Positions 51,286 through 59,036 of a DNA stretch of 64,000 bases are shown here, piece by piece. The stretch's first letter is position 1, and each line of letters starts with the position of its first letter. Where the stretch lies: the NCBI RefSeq assembly GCF_013304445.1, contig NZ_JAAITA010000005.1, positions 1 through 64,000 on the forward strand. Direction: 5' to 3'. The notes under the pieces were generated by a model, which saw only the letters and a list, made by a program, of their open reading frames with translations, searched no databases and was not told the origin of the DNA. Both the position numbers and the translations under genes were made by a program. The stretch comes from Blautia hansenii. Its GTDB lineage: Bacteria > Bacillota > Clostridia > Lachnospirales > Lachnospiraceae.

Positions 51286-51324
51286 AGAGCATAAATACCA
51301 AAAGCAGCCCGCAGTCAGGTTTTA

Positions 51325-53181
51325 TTACCGCAGTGAAATTCTTACCTTGTATTTTTCCAGCCAGTCATTCACCTGCAGCATATAAGCCAGCATCTGCGGT
51401 CCTGCCATAAGCTGTCCGTACCAGGGTTTCCCATAATCCGAAGGACTTGCAAGAAAGCGTTCCACTTTCCCCTTATCCAGAAACTGTCCCACAGGGGCAT
51501 TGGAGTCTGCCAGCACCTCACGCAGCCTGTCGCCAAGCATTTTTTCGTATTCGGGATGGTAAGTTTTGGGGTACGGGCTTTTCTTTCTCCACAGTACTTC
51601 TTTCGGCAGCTTTCCTGCCCCTGCATGGCGCAGCAATCCTTTTACCACACCGTCCCGGCATTTCATTTCCCACGGCACATTCCACACATATTCTATAATC
51701 CGGTGGTCTGCAAAAGGAACTCTGGCCTCCAGACCACAGTACATTCCGGTTCGGTCCATTCTGTCCAGAAGCGTAGCCATAAACCATTTCAGGTTCAGAT
51801 AGGCAATCTCTCTTCTTCTCTTTTCCGTACCTGTCTCCCCTTCCAAAAGCGGAGTCTCTTTTATGGTCTTCTCGTAGGCGCTGTGTGCATATTCTTCCAT
51901 AGGCAGCATGTGTATCCACTCTTCTGATAAGAGTGTCTGCCGTACCTTCATATCCGAAGACCAGGGAAAGTCCTGGGTTTCAAACGCTTTTGGATTGTGA
52001 AACCAGGGATATCCTCCGAAAATTTCATCGGCACATTCTCCGGTAAGGGCTACTTTGTTTTTCTCTGCTACCTTGGAGCAAAAGTACAGCATGGAAGACT
52101 CCACATCTGCCATACAGGGCAAATCCCTGGCATCTACGGCCTTGTAGAGATAATCCAACAGCTGTATATTGTCACACTCCAGGAACGTATGCTCACTTTG
52201 ACAGAACTTCACCATTTTCTCAACCCAGGGACGATCCTGGCTGGGCTGAAAACGATTGGCTTTAAAATATTTCCGGTTTCCCTCAAAATCAAAAGAAAAG
52301 GTGCGCAGAGTTTTTCCCTGTTTTTTCAGCTCTTTGGCACAGATTGCCGTCACAAGGCTGCTGTCTACCCCTCCGGACAAAAAGGTGCTGACAGGCACAT
52401 CCGACAACATCTGCAGTTTTACCGCATCCTCTATAAGCCATGAGGTCTTTTCCACAGTTTCTTCAAAAGACGCTTCCTGTACATGGCTTTCCAGCTTCCA
52501 ATAGCAGATATCCCTTATTTTCCCCTTATAAAAAACCAGATAATGGCCCGGCAGAACCTCATAAATGTCTTTCAAAACTCCTTTTCCGTATGTTTTTGCC
52601 GGCCCCAGGGCAAAAATTTCACACAGCGTATCCGCATCTGCCACGGCTTCCATGCCGGGATAGGCCAGAATTCCCTTTAATTCCGAGGCATAAACCAGGG
52701 TTTCTCTGTATTTTGTGTAGAAAAGCGGCTTTACCCCTGCTCTGTCCCGGAAAAGAAAAAGAGTTTCCTTATCCGAATCCCAAAGAGCCGCTCCAAAAAC
52801 GCCGTTTATCCGCTTTACAAAGTTTTCCCCATGAAGCATATAGCCCACCAGAAACACCTCTGTATCACTGTCTGACTGAAAAATTGCTCCTTCTGCCTCC
52901 AATTCTTTTCGCAGTGCTTTCATATTGTAAATTTCTCCGTTGAAGCAAATGGTACAGGTTCGTCCCTGGCTGTGCCGGGACATGGGCTGCTGCCCTCTCT
53001 TTAAATCCAAGATACACAGACGCACATGAGCCATGCCACAGTGAGCATCCAGAAAAATTCCGTCTTCGTCAGGTCCTCTTCGTTTCTGCACCTGATTCAT
53101 GGTTTCCAGGATTTCCTCCCATTTTCCCCGGCATATGCCATAGTCTTCTTCGTAACTGCTAAATCCTGCAATTCCACACAT
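51325..53181 (-). CDS. asnB: Asparagine synthetase (glutamine-hydrolysing)
   Basis: A 618-residue cytosolic enzyme making asparagine from aspartate, glutamine and ATP. The N-terminal class II glutaminase has nucleophile C2 (MCGIAGF), CFNGEIYNMKALR and SDTEVFLVGY. The synthetase domain has the pyrophosphatase loop FLSGGVDSSLVTA (SGGxDSS), ALTGECADEIFGGYPWF and GLEARVPFADHRIIEYV. Length matches AsnB. AGGGAGG precedes the ATG. It follows the dipicolinate synthase B gene by 11 nt, so it may be cotranscribed with the spore genes. Confidence 0.96.
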   Translation of the reverse strand: MCGIAGFSSYEEDYGICRGKWEEILETMNQVQKRRGPDEDGIFLDAHCGMAHVRLCILDLKRGQQPMSRHSQGRTCTICFNGEIYNMKALRKELEAEGAIFQSDSDTEVFLVGYMLHGENFVKRINGVFGAALWDSDKETLFLFRDRAGVKPLFYTKYRETLVYASELKGILAYPGMEAVADADTLCEIFALGPAKTYGKGVLKDIYEVLPGHYLVFYKGKIRDICYWKLESHVQEASFEETVEKTSWLIEDAVKLQMLSDVPVSTFLSGGVDSSLVTAICAKELKKQGKTLRTFSFDFEGNRKYFKANRFQPSQDRPWVEKMVKFCQSEHTFLECDNIQLLDYLYKAVDARDLPCMADVESSMLYFCSKVAEKNKVALTGECADEIFGGYPWFHNPKAFETQDFPWSSDMKVRQTLLSEEWIHMLPMEEYAHSAYEKTIKETPLLEGETGTEKRRREIAYLNLKWFMATLLDRMDRTGMYCGLEARVPFADHRIIEYVWNVPWEMKCRDGVVKGLLRHAGAGKLPKEVLWRKKSPYPKTYHPEYEKMLGDRLREVLADSNAPVGQFLDKGKVERFLASPSDYGKPWYGQLMAGPQMLAYMLQVNDWLEKYKVRISLR

Positions 53182-53192
53182 AGTTTTCCTCC

Positions 53193-53771
53193 CTACTGAA
53201 TAATCGGCTGATATTGTTTTCCTTCCAGAGCAGCTTCTGCCGCCGGTACCAAAAGCCCTGTATGGGCTACCATGGAATTCGGCTTTTTCTGTGCATTGTC
53301 CTGTCCGAAAGGCACGAAAAAGACATGCTTGGCATTCAAAAGCAACCCGATATTTTTCATATTCATTCCCAGAGCATCGTTGGTGGAAATAGACAGCAGC
53401 AGCGGCTTTTCATTCCGCAGATGGGCTTTTGCCGCCATTAAAACCGGAGTATCGGTAATCCCGTTTGCCAGTTTTGCAATGGTATTTCCCGTGCAGGGGA
53501 GAATAATCAGCAAATCCAGAAGGCTTTGCGGGCCAATGGGCTCCGCCTGTGCAATGGTTCCCATAATCTTTTCTCCTGTAATCTGTTCTGCCCTTTTTAC
53601 AAAATCCTCTGCATTTCCGAAACGGCTGTCAATGCTCTTTGCCGCCTCCGAAAAAATGGGCTGTACCTTTGCCCCTTCCCCCACCAGCTTTTCCAATGCC
53701 AAAAAGGCTTTTTCATAGGTACAGAACGAGCCTGTAAAAGCCACTCCGATTTTCTTTCCCTTTAAATTCAT
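53193..53771 (-). CDS. spoVFB: Dipicolinate synthase subunit B
   Basis: A 192-residue flavoprotein-fold subunit (Rossmann-like, GVAFTGSFCTYEKAF then LIILPCTGNTIAKLANGITDTPVLMAAKAHLRN) of the enzyme that converts dihydrodipicolinate to dipicolinic acid in the mother cell during sporulation. NAKHVFFVPFGQDNAQKKPN is typical of SpoVFB. AAGGAG precedes the ATG. It follows the subunit A gene by 27 nt. Shows that the organism can form spores through the SpoVF route. Confidence 0.95.
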   Translation of the reverse strand: MNLKGKKIGVAFTGSFCTYEKAFLALEKLVGEGAKVQPIFSEAAKSIDSRFGNAEDFVKRAEQITGEKIMGTIAQAEPIGPQSLLDLLIILPCTGNTIAKLANGITDTPVLMAAKAHLRNEKPLLLSISTNDALGMNMKNIGLLLNAKHVFFVPFGQDNAQKKPNSMVAHTGLLVPAAEAALEGKQYQPIIQ

Positions 53772-53798
53772 GATAAACTCCTTCCCAAATCTTTTCTT

Positions 53799-54668
53799 TT
53801 ACTCCATATATCGAAAGATGAATTTTGCCAGAATTTCAGCCGAAGAATACGGCGCATACCGCCCCGGCAGCCCCGGCAGCAGCACAGCCTGCAGTTTCTT
53901 CTCTTCCGCGGCCTGATAATCCACCCCTCCCGGCGCAGACGCCATATCCAGAATCAGCGCATCTGCAGACACATATTCCAACAATGCTCTGGGCAGCACC
54001 ATAGCAGGAGCCGTATTAAAAATATACTGCACAGACCCCAAATAAAGGGGCAGCTTAGAGGGCGCTATCACCCGGTCTGCCAAAAGCCCTGCCCTGGCTC
54101 TGACCTTTTCCTCCTTTTCTGCCACTGTCACATGGCAGGAAAATTTTTTCAGATAAGATACCAGTGTGCTTCCACATCTTCCATATCCCAGCACCAGACA
54201 GGAACTTCCAAAAAGATTCCTGGAACTGCGGCAAATGGCTTCCGCAAGAAGCCCTTCTGCAGCCGCAACCGTGTTCTCCATTGCCGTGTATTCATCTTTT
54301 AAATAATCCACACAGACAATGCCCTTCTTTGCCGCCTTTTTCTCATACTCTGCAGGGATTCCTCCGGCAAACAGCACACTGCCTGGCCGCACCAGCTTCA
54401 GGATATTTTCTCTCTGAAGCTCTGTCTGAAACTTTTCCTGGGGATTTTTGCAGAAAACCACATCCTTTTTCAAAAAAGGAACCGGCGCCGCAATGACATC
54501 CGCAGTTTCCAATACCTCTTTCAGACTGGCAGAGGACTCCGTTTCCGTCTCTAAGCCATAGCGTTTTACCTCCTGTCCCTTTTCCTCCAGAATATCTGCC
54601 AGATACACCTGACGCATATCTCCGCCCAGAACCGCAAATCTATAGAAACTTTTCTTCAATTTTTTCAC
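53799..54668 (-). CDS. spoVFA: Dipicolinate synthase subunit A
   Basis: A 289-residue NAD(P)-dependent subunit of dipicolinate synthase. N-terminal FAVLGGDMRQVYLADILEEKG is a family signature; the C-terminal half carries a second Rossmann motif, SSCLVLGYGRCGSTLVSYLKK, and ILDMASAPGGVDY. The start codon is GTG at 54668, with AAAGG 5 nt upstream; no ATG fits. It is first of the spoVFA-spoVFB(-asnB) operon, presumably under a sporulation sigma factor (sigma-K in Bacillus), though no such promoter could be recognised. Confidence 0.94.
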   Translation of the reverse strand: MKKLKKSFYRFAVLGGDMRQVYLADILEEKGQEVKRYGLETETESSASLKEVLETADVIAAPVPFLKKDVVFCKNPQEKFQTELQRENILKLVRPGSVLFAGGIPAEYEKKAAKKGIVCVDYLKDEYTAMENTVAAAEGLLAEAICRSSRNLFGSSCLVLGYGRCGSTLVSYLKKFSCHVTVAEKEEKVRARAGLLADRVIAPSKLPLYLGSVQYIFNTAPAMVLPRALLEYVSADALILDMASAPGGVDYQAAEEKKLQAVLLPGLPGRYAPYSSAEILAKFIFRYME

Positions 54669-54795
54669 TTAAACCTTTTTCTTATATGGTATGCAAAACA
54701 GAGCCAATGGAAACTGTCTTTCCAAAAAGAAAAACCTCTCCGCCTGCTGCCCGGAATATTTCTTTCCAAAACACAGACGAAAAGGTCTCTTTTCT

Positions 54796-55806
54796 CTATT
54801 TTTTCCTTTTTTCCGCCAGAAAAATACTTTCAGCCATGATACCGCCCACAGCCGCCATTGCAGTCCTTCTAAGGTTTTCCAGCATATTGGCATCCTTCGG
54901 ACAGCGAACAAACTTCTGCACTTTGTCAAAAGCCTGCTGCTTTTCCTGCATCAGTCTTGGGAAGAAATCCATATCAGACCACATAGACGGCAGATAATCT
55001 CCGGAAAACCGAAGCGTCATCCACAGCCCTGCCGCAAACAGAAAACAAAATGCAGCGGCCGCCACAAGCTTGATGAAAAGGCGAAAGGCAAAAACTGCAC
55101 ATCTGTTTGTCTGCCGGTATCCTCTGCCAAAGCAGACCAGGACAAAGCCCCACACCGGAAGCGCTGCCAAAACTCTGGCCAGACTACTGTAAAGATTTCC
55201 TTCCCAGAATCCATCCGGCGCACTGCCCGTTATCTGAGTCAAAAGACTCTCTGCCAAAGAGCCGGGCTGCCTGTGGTCTGTATACTGCAAAGAAATTCCC
55301 TCCAGCCCGTCTTCTGTTTCTGCAAAGACAGCAGCAAAAGAGTCTCTGCTTTTTATGCAGCCGCGGACAATGTAGGTTTTCCCAAAAATCTGCACTTGAT
55401 TGCCTTGTATACGCTCTGTTCCGAAAAGCTTTTCTGCCAGACCGCTGCTAATCAGACAGCCTTCCTCATCTTCTTCCCAGGGATAATTTCCCTCCTTCAG
55501 CTGTCCCGCAAAAAACATTTCCATACTTCCTGCGATTTTCCACAAAGTTCCCGAAACGGCCTCCCGCACCTCTCCCTTTATGGGAATCTTATCTTCCTTT
55601 GACCAGCCCGTTATCTGCGGCAGTTGATCCGGCTGTTCCGCCTGGGAGAGAAAGGCAGACAACTCTGCCTCTGTAAGAACCGGCATATCGTAATAACCGT
55701 TAAAGCTGCCCGCCTGTTCCTCCGTCTTTTTATAGAAAAAGAAAGAGAGGCACCAAAGCGCCAAGCTGAGAAAACCTACCCCTGCTCTTATCCATATTTT
55801 TTTCAT
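54796..55806 (-). CDS. MacB-periplasmic-core-like membrane protein with incomplete permease
   Basis: A 336-residue protein. TM1 at residues 5-25; an extracytoplasmic domain (about 30-205) resembling the MacB core: GCLISSGLAEKLFGTERIQG and VQIFGKTYIVRGCI; then two helices (about 212-230 and 245-272), with a charged tail and a weak final hydrophobic stretch (about 312-326). The FtsX coupling helix and full four-TM core are not evident, so it looks like a reduced permease. ATGA overlap with the HlyD-like gene indicates tight coupling. No ATPase accompanies it. Function unknown; perhaps the membrane platform for the adaptor. Confidence 0.72.
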   Translation of the reverse strand: MKKIWIRAGVGFLSLALWCLSFFFYKKTEEQAGSFNGYYDMPVLTEAELSAFLSQAEQPDQLPQITGWSKEDKIPIKGEVREAVSGTLWKIAGSMEMFFAGQLKEGNYPWEEDEEGCLISSGLAEKLFGTERIQGNQVQIFGKTYIVRGCIKSRDSFAAVFAETEDGLEGISLQYTDHRQPGSLAESLLTQITGSAPDGFWEGNLYSSLARVLAALPVWGFVLVCFGRGYRQTNRCAVFAFRLFIKLVAAAAFCFLFAAGLWMTLRFSGDYLPSMWSDMDFFPRLMQEKQQAFDKVQKFVRCPKDANMLENLRRTAMAAVGGIMAESIFLAEKRKK

Positions 55807-57314
55807 TCTTCCAGCCTCACCTTATCTTCCGGAGCAATGTCCTTGCTGCTGCCTGTAATAATTTTATCCTCCTGCCCGAGAGAGGAGGTAATCGCTGCGC
55901 TGGTACTGTCTTTTTCCACCACAGTCACAGCTACCCGTTTTGCCCTGTATTCATTTCCCAGTACGGTTTTCTCCTCTTCTGCCACCAGACAGAACGTTCC
56001 GTCAGAATCCTTTCTTACGGCTGAAAGAGGAATCACCTGCTTATAGGAAGAATCTGTCTGTCTGCTGATTTCATAGGAAATTTCGCTTCCATACACAGCC
56101 TCCTTTTCCTCCATTTCCGCATAAAACACTCCTGCTGCAGTCTGACCCTCCCCCTGCTGATTGGTATTTCCGGAGATTTCTCCAATATTCTTTTTCAAAG
56201 TTTTCCCCTGCCCGGGAACCATAATTTTTACCTCATCTCCGGTCTCTGCCTTAGACAGGTCTTCTGCTGTCAGATTGCCTTTGACCCGGTATCCGCCCCA
56301 GCCAAACATCAGAGATGCCGTATCGTCTGTCACCCCACCGGCTGCTATGGTACTGCTTTTTAAGACCCCGTCCTCCGGGGCTTTCACCTCTCCGTTTTCT
56401 GACTGTACCTTCTGCAGCTTTTCCAGTTCCTTTTTTGCCAATTCTAAATCCACCTGGGCAGACTGTGTGGTGTAGCTGCCTGCCTCTGCTGTCTTCTTAT
56501 CATTTTCTGCCGCAGCCGCATCCTGCTCTTTTGCACTTTCATAGGCATTATACGCCTGAGCTCTGGCCGAATCCTGAGCCTGCAGACTTTCCTCGGCCTG
56601 GCTTTTCTGAAGTTCCAGTTCCTGAATGGCACTGTCATAAGCAGACTGGGCCTGTGCCTTTCTCTGCTCTGCATTCTCCTCTGCCTGCTGACGCAGCTTT
56701 TCTGCTTCCTCTGCCTCTCCTGCAGCTTCCAGTTCCTGTGCCTGCTGCAGTACACGCTCTTTTTCTTCCTCTGCTGCCTGCAGCTCCTGGTCTAAATTCT
56801 GCTGCTGCCCGGCGGCGCCTGTCTCATAAGCTTCCGCTGCTGCATTGTAATCCTCCCACGCTTTTGCATAATTATCCTCTGAAAGCTGTACATCCCGCTG
56901 TGCGCTCTCGGCGGCCTCCACTCTGGCTTGAGGCTGTCCCGTAAGTTTTGCCTGTTCTACCGCCAGTTCCAGCTTTTTGATTTCTGCCTGTTTCTCTTCT
57001 ATCCTTTCCTGCAGATAGTTCTGATCATACTGCAGCAAAACATCTCCCTTTTTCACCACCGTGCCTGTCTGAAGAATTTTTTCTACACGCAGTCCTGTCT
57101 GAAGGGAAAGCAGGCTTTCTTCTCTGGTCTCCACCGTTCCTTTTCCCTGTATGAGAATGCTCAGCTTTCCTTCCTGTACTTTTCCGGTAGTGACTTTCGG
57201 CACTACCATAGAGGCTGCGGCTCTGGAAACCGCCGTACAGACCGCCATAATCAGGAAAAATACAGCAAACGCTGCTGCTGCCAGTTGTTTTTTATTGACT
57301 TTCTCTCTCTTCAT
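55803..57314 (-). CDS. HlyD/MacA-like adaptor with very long coiled coil
   Basis: A 503-residue membrane-fusion-type protein: anchor (residues 10-32), lipoyl half (ILQTGTVVKKGDVLLQYDQN), a long Ala/Glu/Gln-rich coiled coil (about 75-295), second lipoyl half (GEVKAPEDGVLKSSTIAAGG), beta-barrel and membrane-proximal domain. The hairpin is much longer than in MacA. AAAGGAG, partly inside the upstream permease's end, precedes the ATG. It sits between sugar-type ABC permease genes and a MacB-like gene in one polycistron, an unusual company for an adaptor. Confidence 0.87.
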   Translation of the reverse strand: MKREKVNKKQLAAAAFAVFFLIMAVCTAVSRAAASMVVPKVTTGKVQEGKLSILIQGKGTVETREESLLSLQTGLRVEKILQTGTVVKKGDVLLQYDQNYLQERIEEKQAEIKKLELAVEQAKLTGQPQARVEAAESAQRDVQLSEDNYAKAWEDYNAAAEAYETGAAGQQQNLDQELQAAEEEKERVLQQAQELEAAGEAEEAEKLRQQAEENAEQRKAQAQSAYDSAIQELELQKSQAEESLQAQDSARAQAYNAYESAKEQDAAAAENDKKTAEAGSYTTQSAQVDLELAKKELEKLQKVQSENGEVKAPEDGVLKSSTIAAGGVTDDTASLMFGWGGYRVKGNLTAEDLSKAETGDEVKIMVPGQGKTLKKNIGEISGNTNQQGEGQTAAGVFYAEMEEKEAVYGSEISYEISRQTDSSYKQVIPLSAVRKDSDGTFCLVAEEEKTVLGNEYRAKRVAVTVVEKDSTSAAITSSLGQEDKIITGSSKDIAPEDKVRLEE

Positions 57315-57318
57315 GCTC

Positions 57319-58179
57319 TTACTCCTTTAGTCCTGACGCAAGAATTCCCTGCTCCAGATAATTCTGCCCGCAGGCAAATAAAAACACCGACGGCGCCATA
57401 ATTAAAATGGAAGCCGCAAAAGCGGTCCCCATATCATGAATTGTGATATTAGACAGATACAGGGAAACGGGAAACAGGCTCTTGTTCTTTAAAAATGTCA
57501 TAGGCGCCTCAATGGCATTCCAGTATTCCAGAAAATTCAGAATCAGAGAAGATACCACGCCCGGAATTCCCAGGGGCAGACCAATGTAAAAAAAGGAGGC
57601 TGCCACTCCTGCACCGTCCACCTTTGCCGCCTCTAAAAGGGTGTCCGGTATCTGCTGAAAAAATTTTGTCATAAGAAATACCGGGAAAGTAGAGAAAATG
57701 CCCGGCAGTATGACAGACCAGTGGGTATCCAGTACACGCAGAAAAGACAGCACCGTATAACCGGACACCATGGTTACCTGAAAAGGCAGAATCATCAGAA
57801 TCATATACAGATAAAGAATCATCTTTCTTCCCCGAAACCGGAATCTGCCCAGTGCCCAGGCTGCAGGCAGTCCTAAAAGCAGTTGTCCGCCCAGTATGGG
57901 AAACACCTGCCTGCAGGAATTCCAAAACATCACAAAGAAATCCGGACTGTCTAAGAGAAGCTGCAGATAGGCTTTTAAGGTAGGATACAGAGGAAACAGT
58001 TTCCACTGCAAATTTCCGGAGTCCCCATAAAGGACACTGCCATAGCTTTCTCTCAATTCTTCCGTTCCCATAAAAGAGCCTGCCGTCAAAAGCAGAACGG
58101 GAAAAATCAGAGCCAGAACAAACAGGGTGATCAGTATCCAAATCACGGCTTTCTTTCTTCTCACATTCCCTGCCCCCAT
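57319..58179 (-). CDS. Carbohydrate ABC transporter permease (MalG type)
   Basis: A 286-residue inner-membrane permease with six TM helices and the EAA-loop motif LLEAAKVDGAGVAASFFYIGLPLGIPG, which contacts the ATPase. MalG-like C-terminus. The frame opens with GTG at 58215; ATG 58179 is preferred, overlapping the companion permease by 19 nt, though a GTG at 58164 is also possible. It pairs with the permease at 58161-59036 and the solute-binding protein at 59005-61308. The ATPase must come from elsewhere, as with shared MsmX-type ATPases. Confidence 0.9.
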   Translation of the reverse strand: MGAGNVRRKKAVIWILITLFVLALIFPVLLLTAGSFMGTEELRESYGSVLYGDSGNLQWKLFPLYPTLKAYLQLLLDSPDFFVMFWNSCRQVFPILGGQLLLGLPAAWALGRFRFRGRKMILYLYMILMILPFQVTMVSGYTVLSFLRVLDTHWSVILPGIFSTFPVFLMTKFFQQIPDTLLEAAKVDGAGVAASFFYIGLPLGIPGVVSSLILNFLEYWNAIEAPMTFLKNKSLFPVSLYLSNITIHDMGTAFAASILIMAPSVFLFACGQNYLEQGILASGLKE

Positions 58180-59036
58180 TTCTCTTCTATTTTCTGGCTT
58201 CCGATGAGAATACACCCCAGAACCACTGCAAGCATTACGGCCGCTGCTGTCATTTTCTGCATATCCAGCTTCAAAAACCAGTTGTTAAACAAATTCTGCA
58301 GCATGTAAATACTGTCATGAGGATAATTTCCCGCAATCATCCATGCTTCCCGAAATACCTTAAAGGCATTGACCAGAGATAAAATACCGGTCAGAAAGGC
58401 TGTGGGAAGCAGCAGGGGGCAGGTAATATGAAGAAAGCATTTCCAGCCCCCTGCCCCATCCATTTTCGCTGCCTCATAAAGGCTGTCGGGAATCCCCATA
58501 AGACCGGAAAGCCACAAAATCATGTCATATCCCAGATTTTTCCACAGATAAACCGCCACCAGTACGCCAAAAGCTTTTGGCGTATTCATATAATCCACTC
58601 CTTTGCCGCCAAAATGCTGCAGCGCTTCGTTTAAAATTCCGTTTTTATCAAAAAACAGCTGCCAGAACAACACCACAGACCCGGCCGGCACCGCCATGGG
58701 CAGCAAAAATCCGGACTTTAAAAGACTGCTTCTCTTCCCTGCCTGCAAAAGCAAAATTCCAAAAAGCAGAGAAAGTCCCAGAAGCAGAGGGAGGCACACG
58801 GCCAGAAATCTGACCGTATTCCCCGCTGCCAACCGAAAAGCAGTATTTTCCAGAACATTTTTATAATTTTCCAAACCCACAAATCTGCCGCCTACTGCCT
58901 GCAAAAAAGACCTCCGTACCACATCGGCAAAGGGAATCAGAATAAACACACTCACTCCCGTAAGACTGGGGGCCAGCAAAATCCAGGGAATCAACTTTTC
59001 CCTTTTATTCGGAAAGGTAAAGCTGCATTTTTTCAC
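58161..59036 (-). CDS. Carbohydrate ABC transporter permease (MalF type)
   Basis: A permease with six TM helices, beginning IPWILLAPSLTGVSVFILIP and carrying the EAA loop SLYEAAKMDGAGGWKCFLHITCPLLLP. The start is uncertain: the frame is open to 59093, which would overlap the solute-binding-protein gene by 89 nt; GTG 59036 gives a basic N-terminus and 32-nt overlap and is chosen; TTG 58994, behind AAGGG, is an alternative without overlap. It pairs with the MalG-type permease downstream. Confidence 0.88.
   Translation of the reverse strand: MKKCSFTFPNKREKLIPWILLAPSLTGVSVFILIPFADVVRRSFLQAVGGRFVGLENYKNVLENTAFRLAAGNTVRFLAVCLPLLLGLSLLFGILLLQAGKRSSLLKSGFLLPMAVPAGSVVLFWQLFFDKNGILNEALQHFGGKGVDYMNTPKAFGVLVAVYLWKNLGYDMILWLSGLMGIPDSLYEAAKMDGAGGWKCFLHITCPLLLPTAFLTGILSLVNAFKVFREAWMIAGNYPHDSIYMLQNLFNNWFLKLDMQKMTAAAVMLAVVLGCILIGSQKIEEKWGQGM

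Noticed and set aside
54691-55602. A 303-codon open frame on the plus strand opposite the MacB-like gene
   Set aside because: Composition (His, Gln, Cys and Lys rich) is that of antisense shadow; the minus-strand gene has TM segments, MacB-core motifs and an ATGA overlap with its neighbour.
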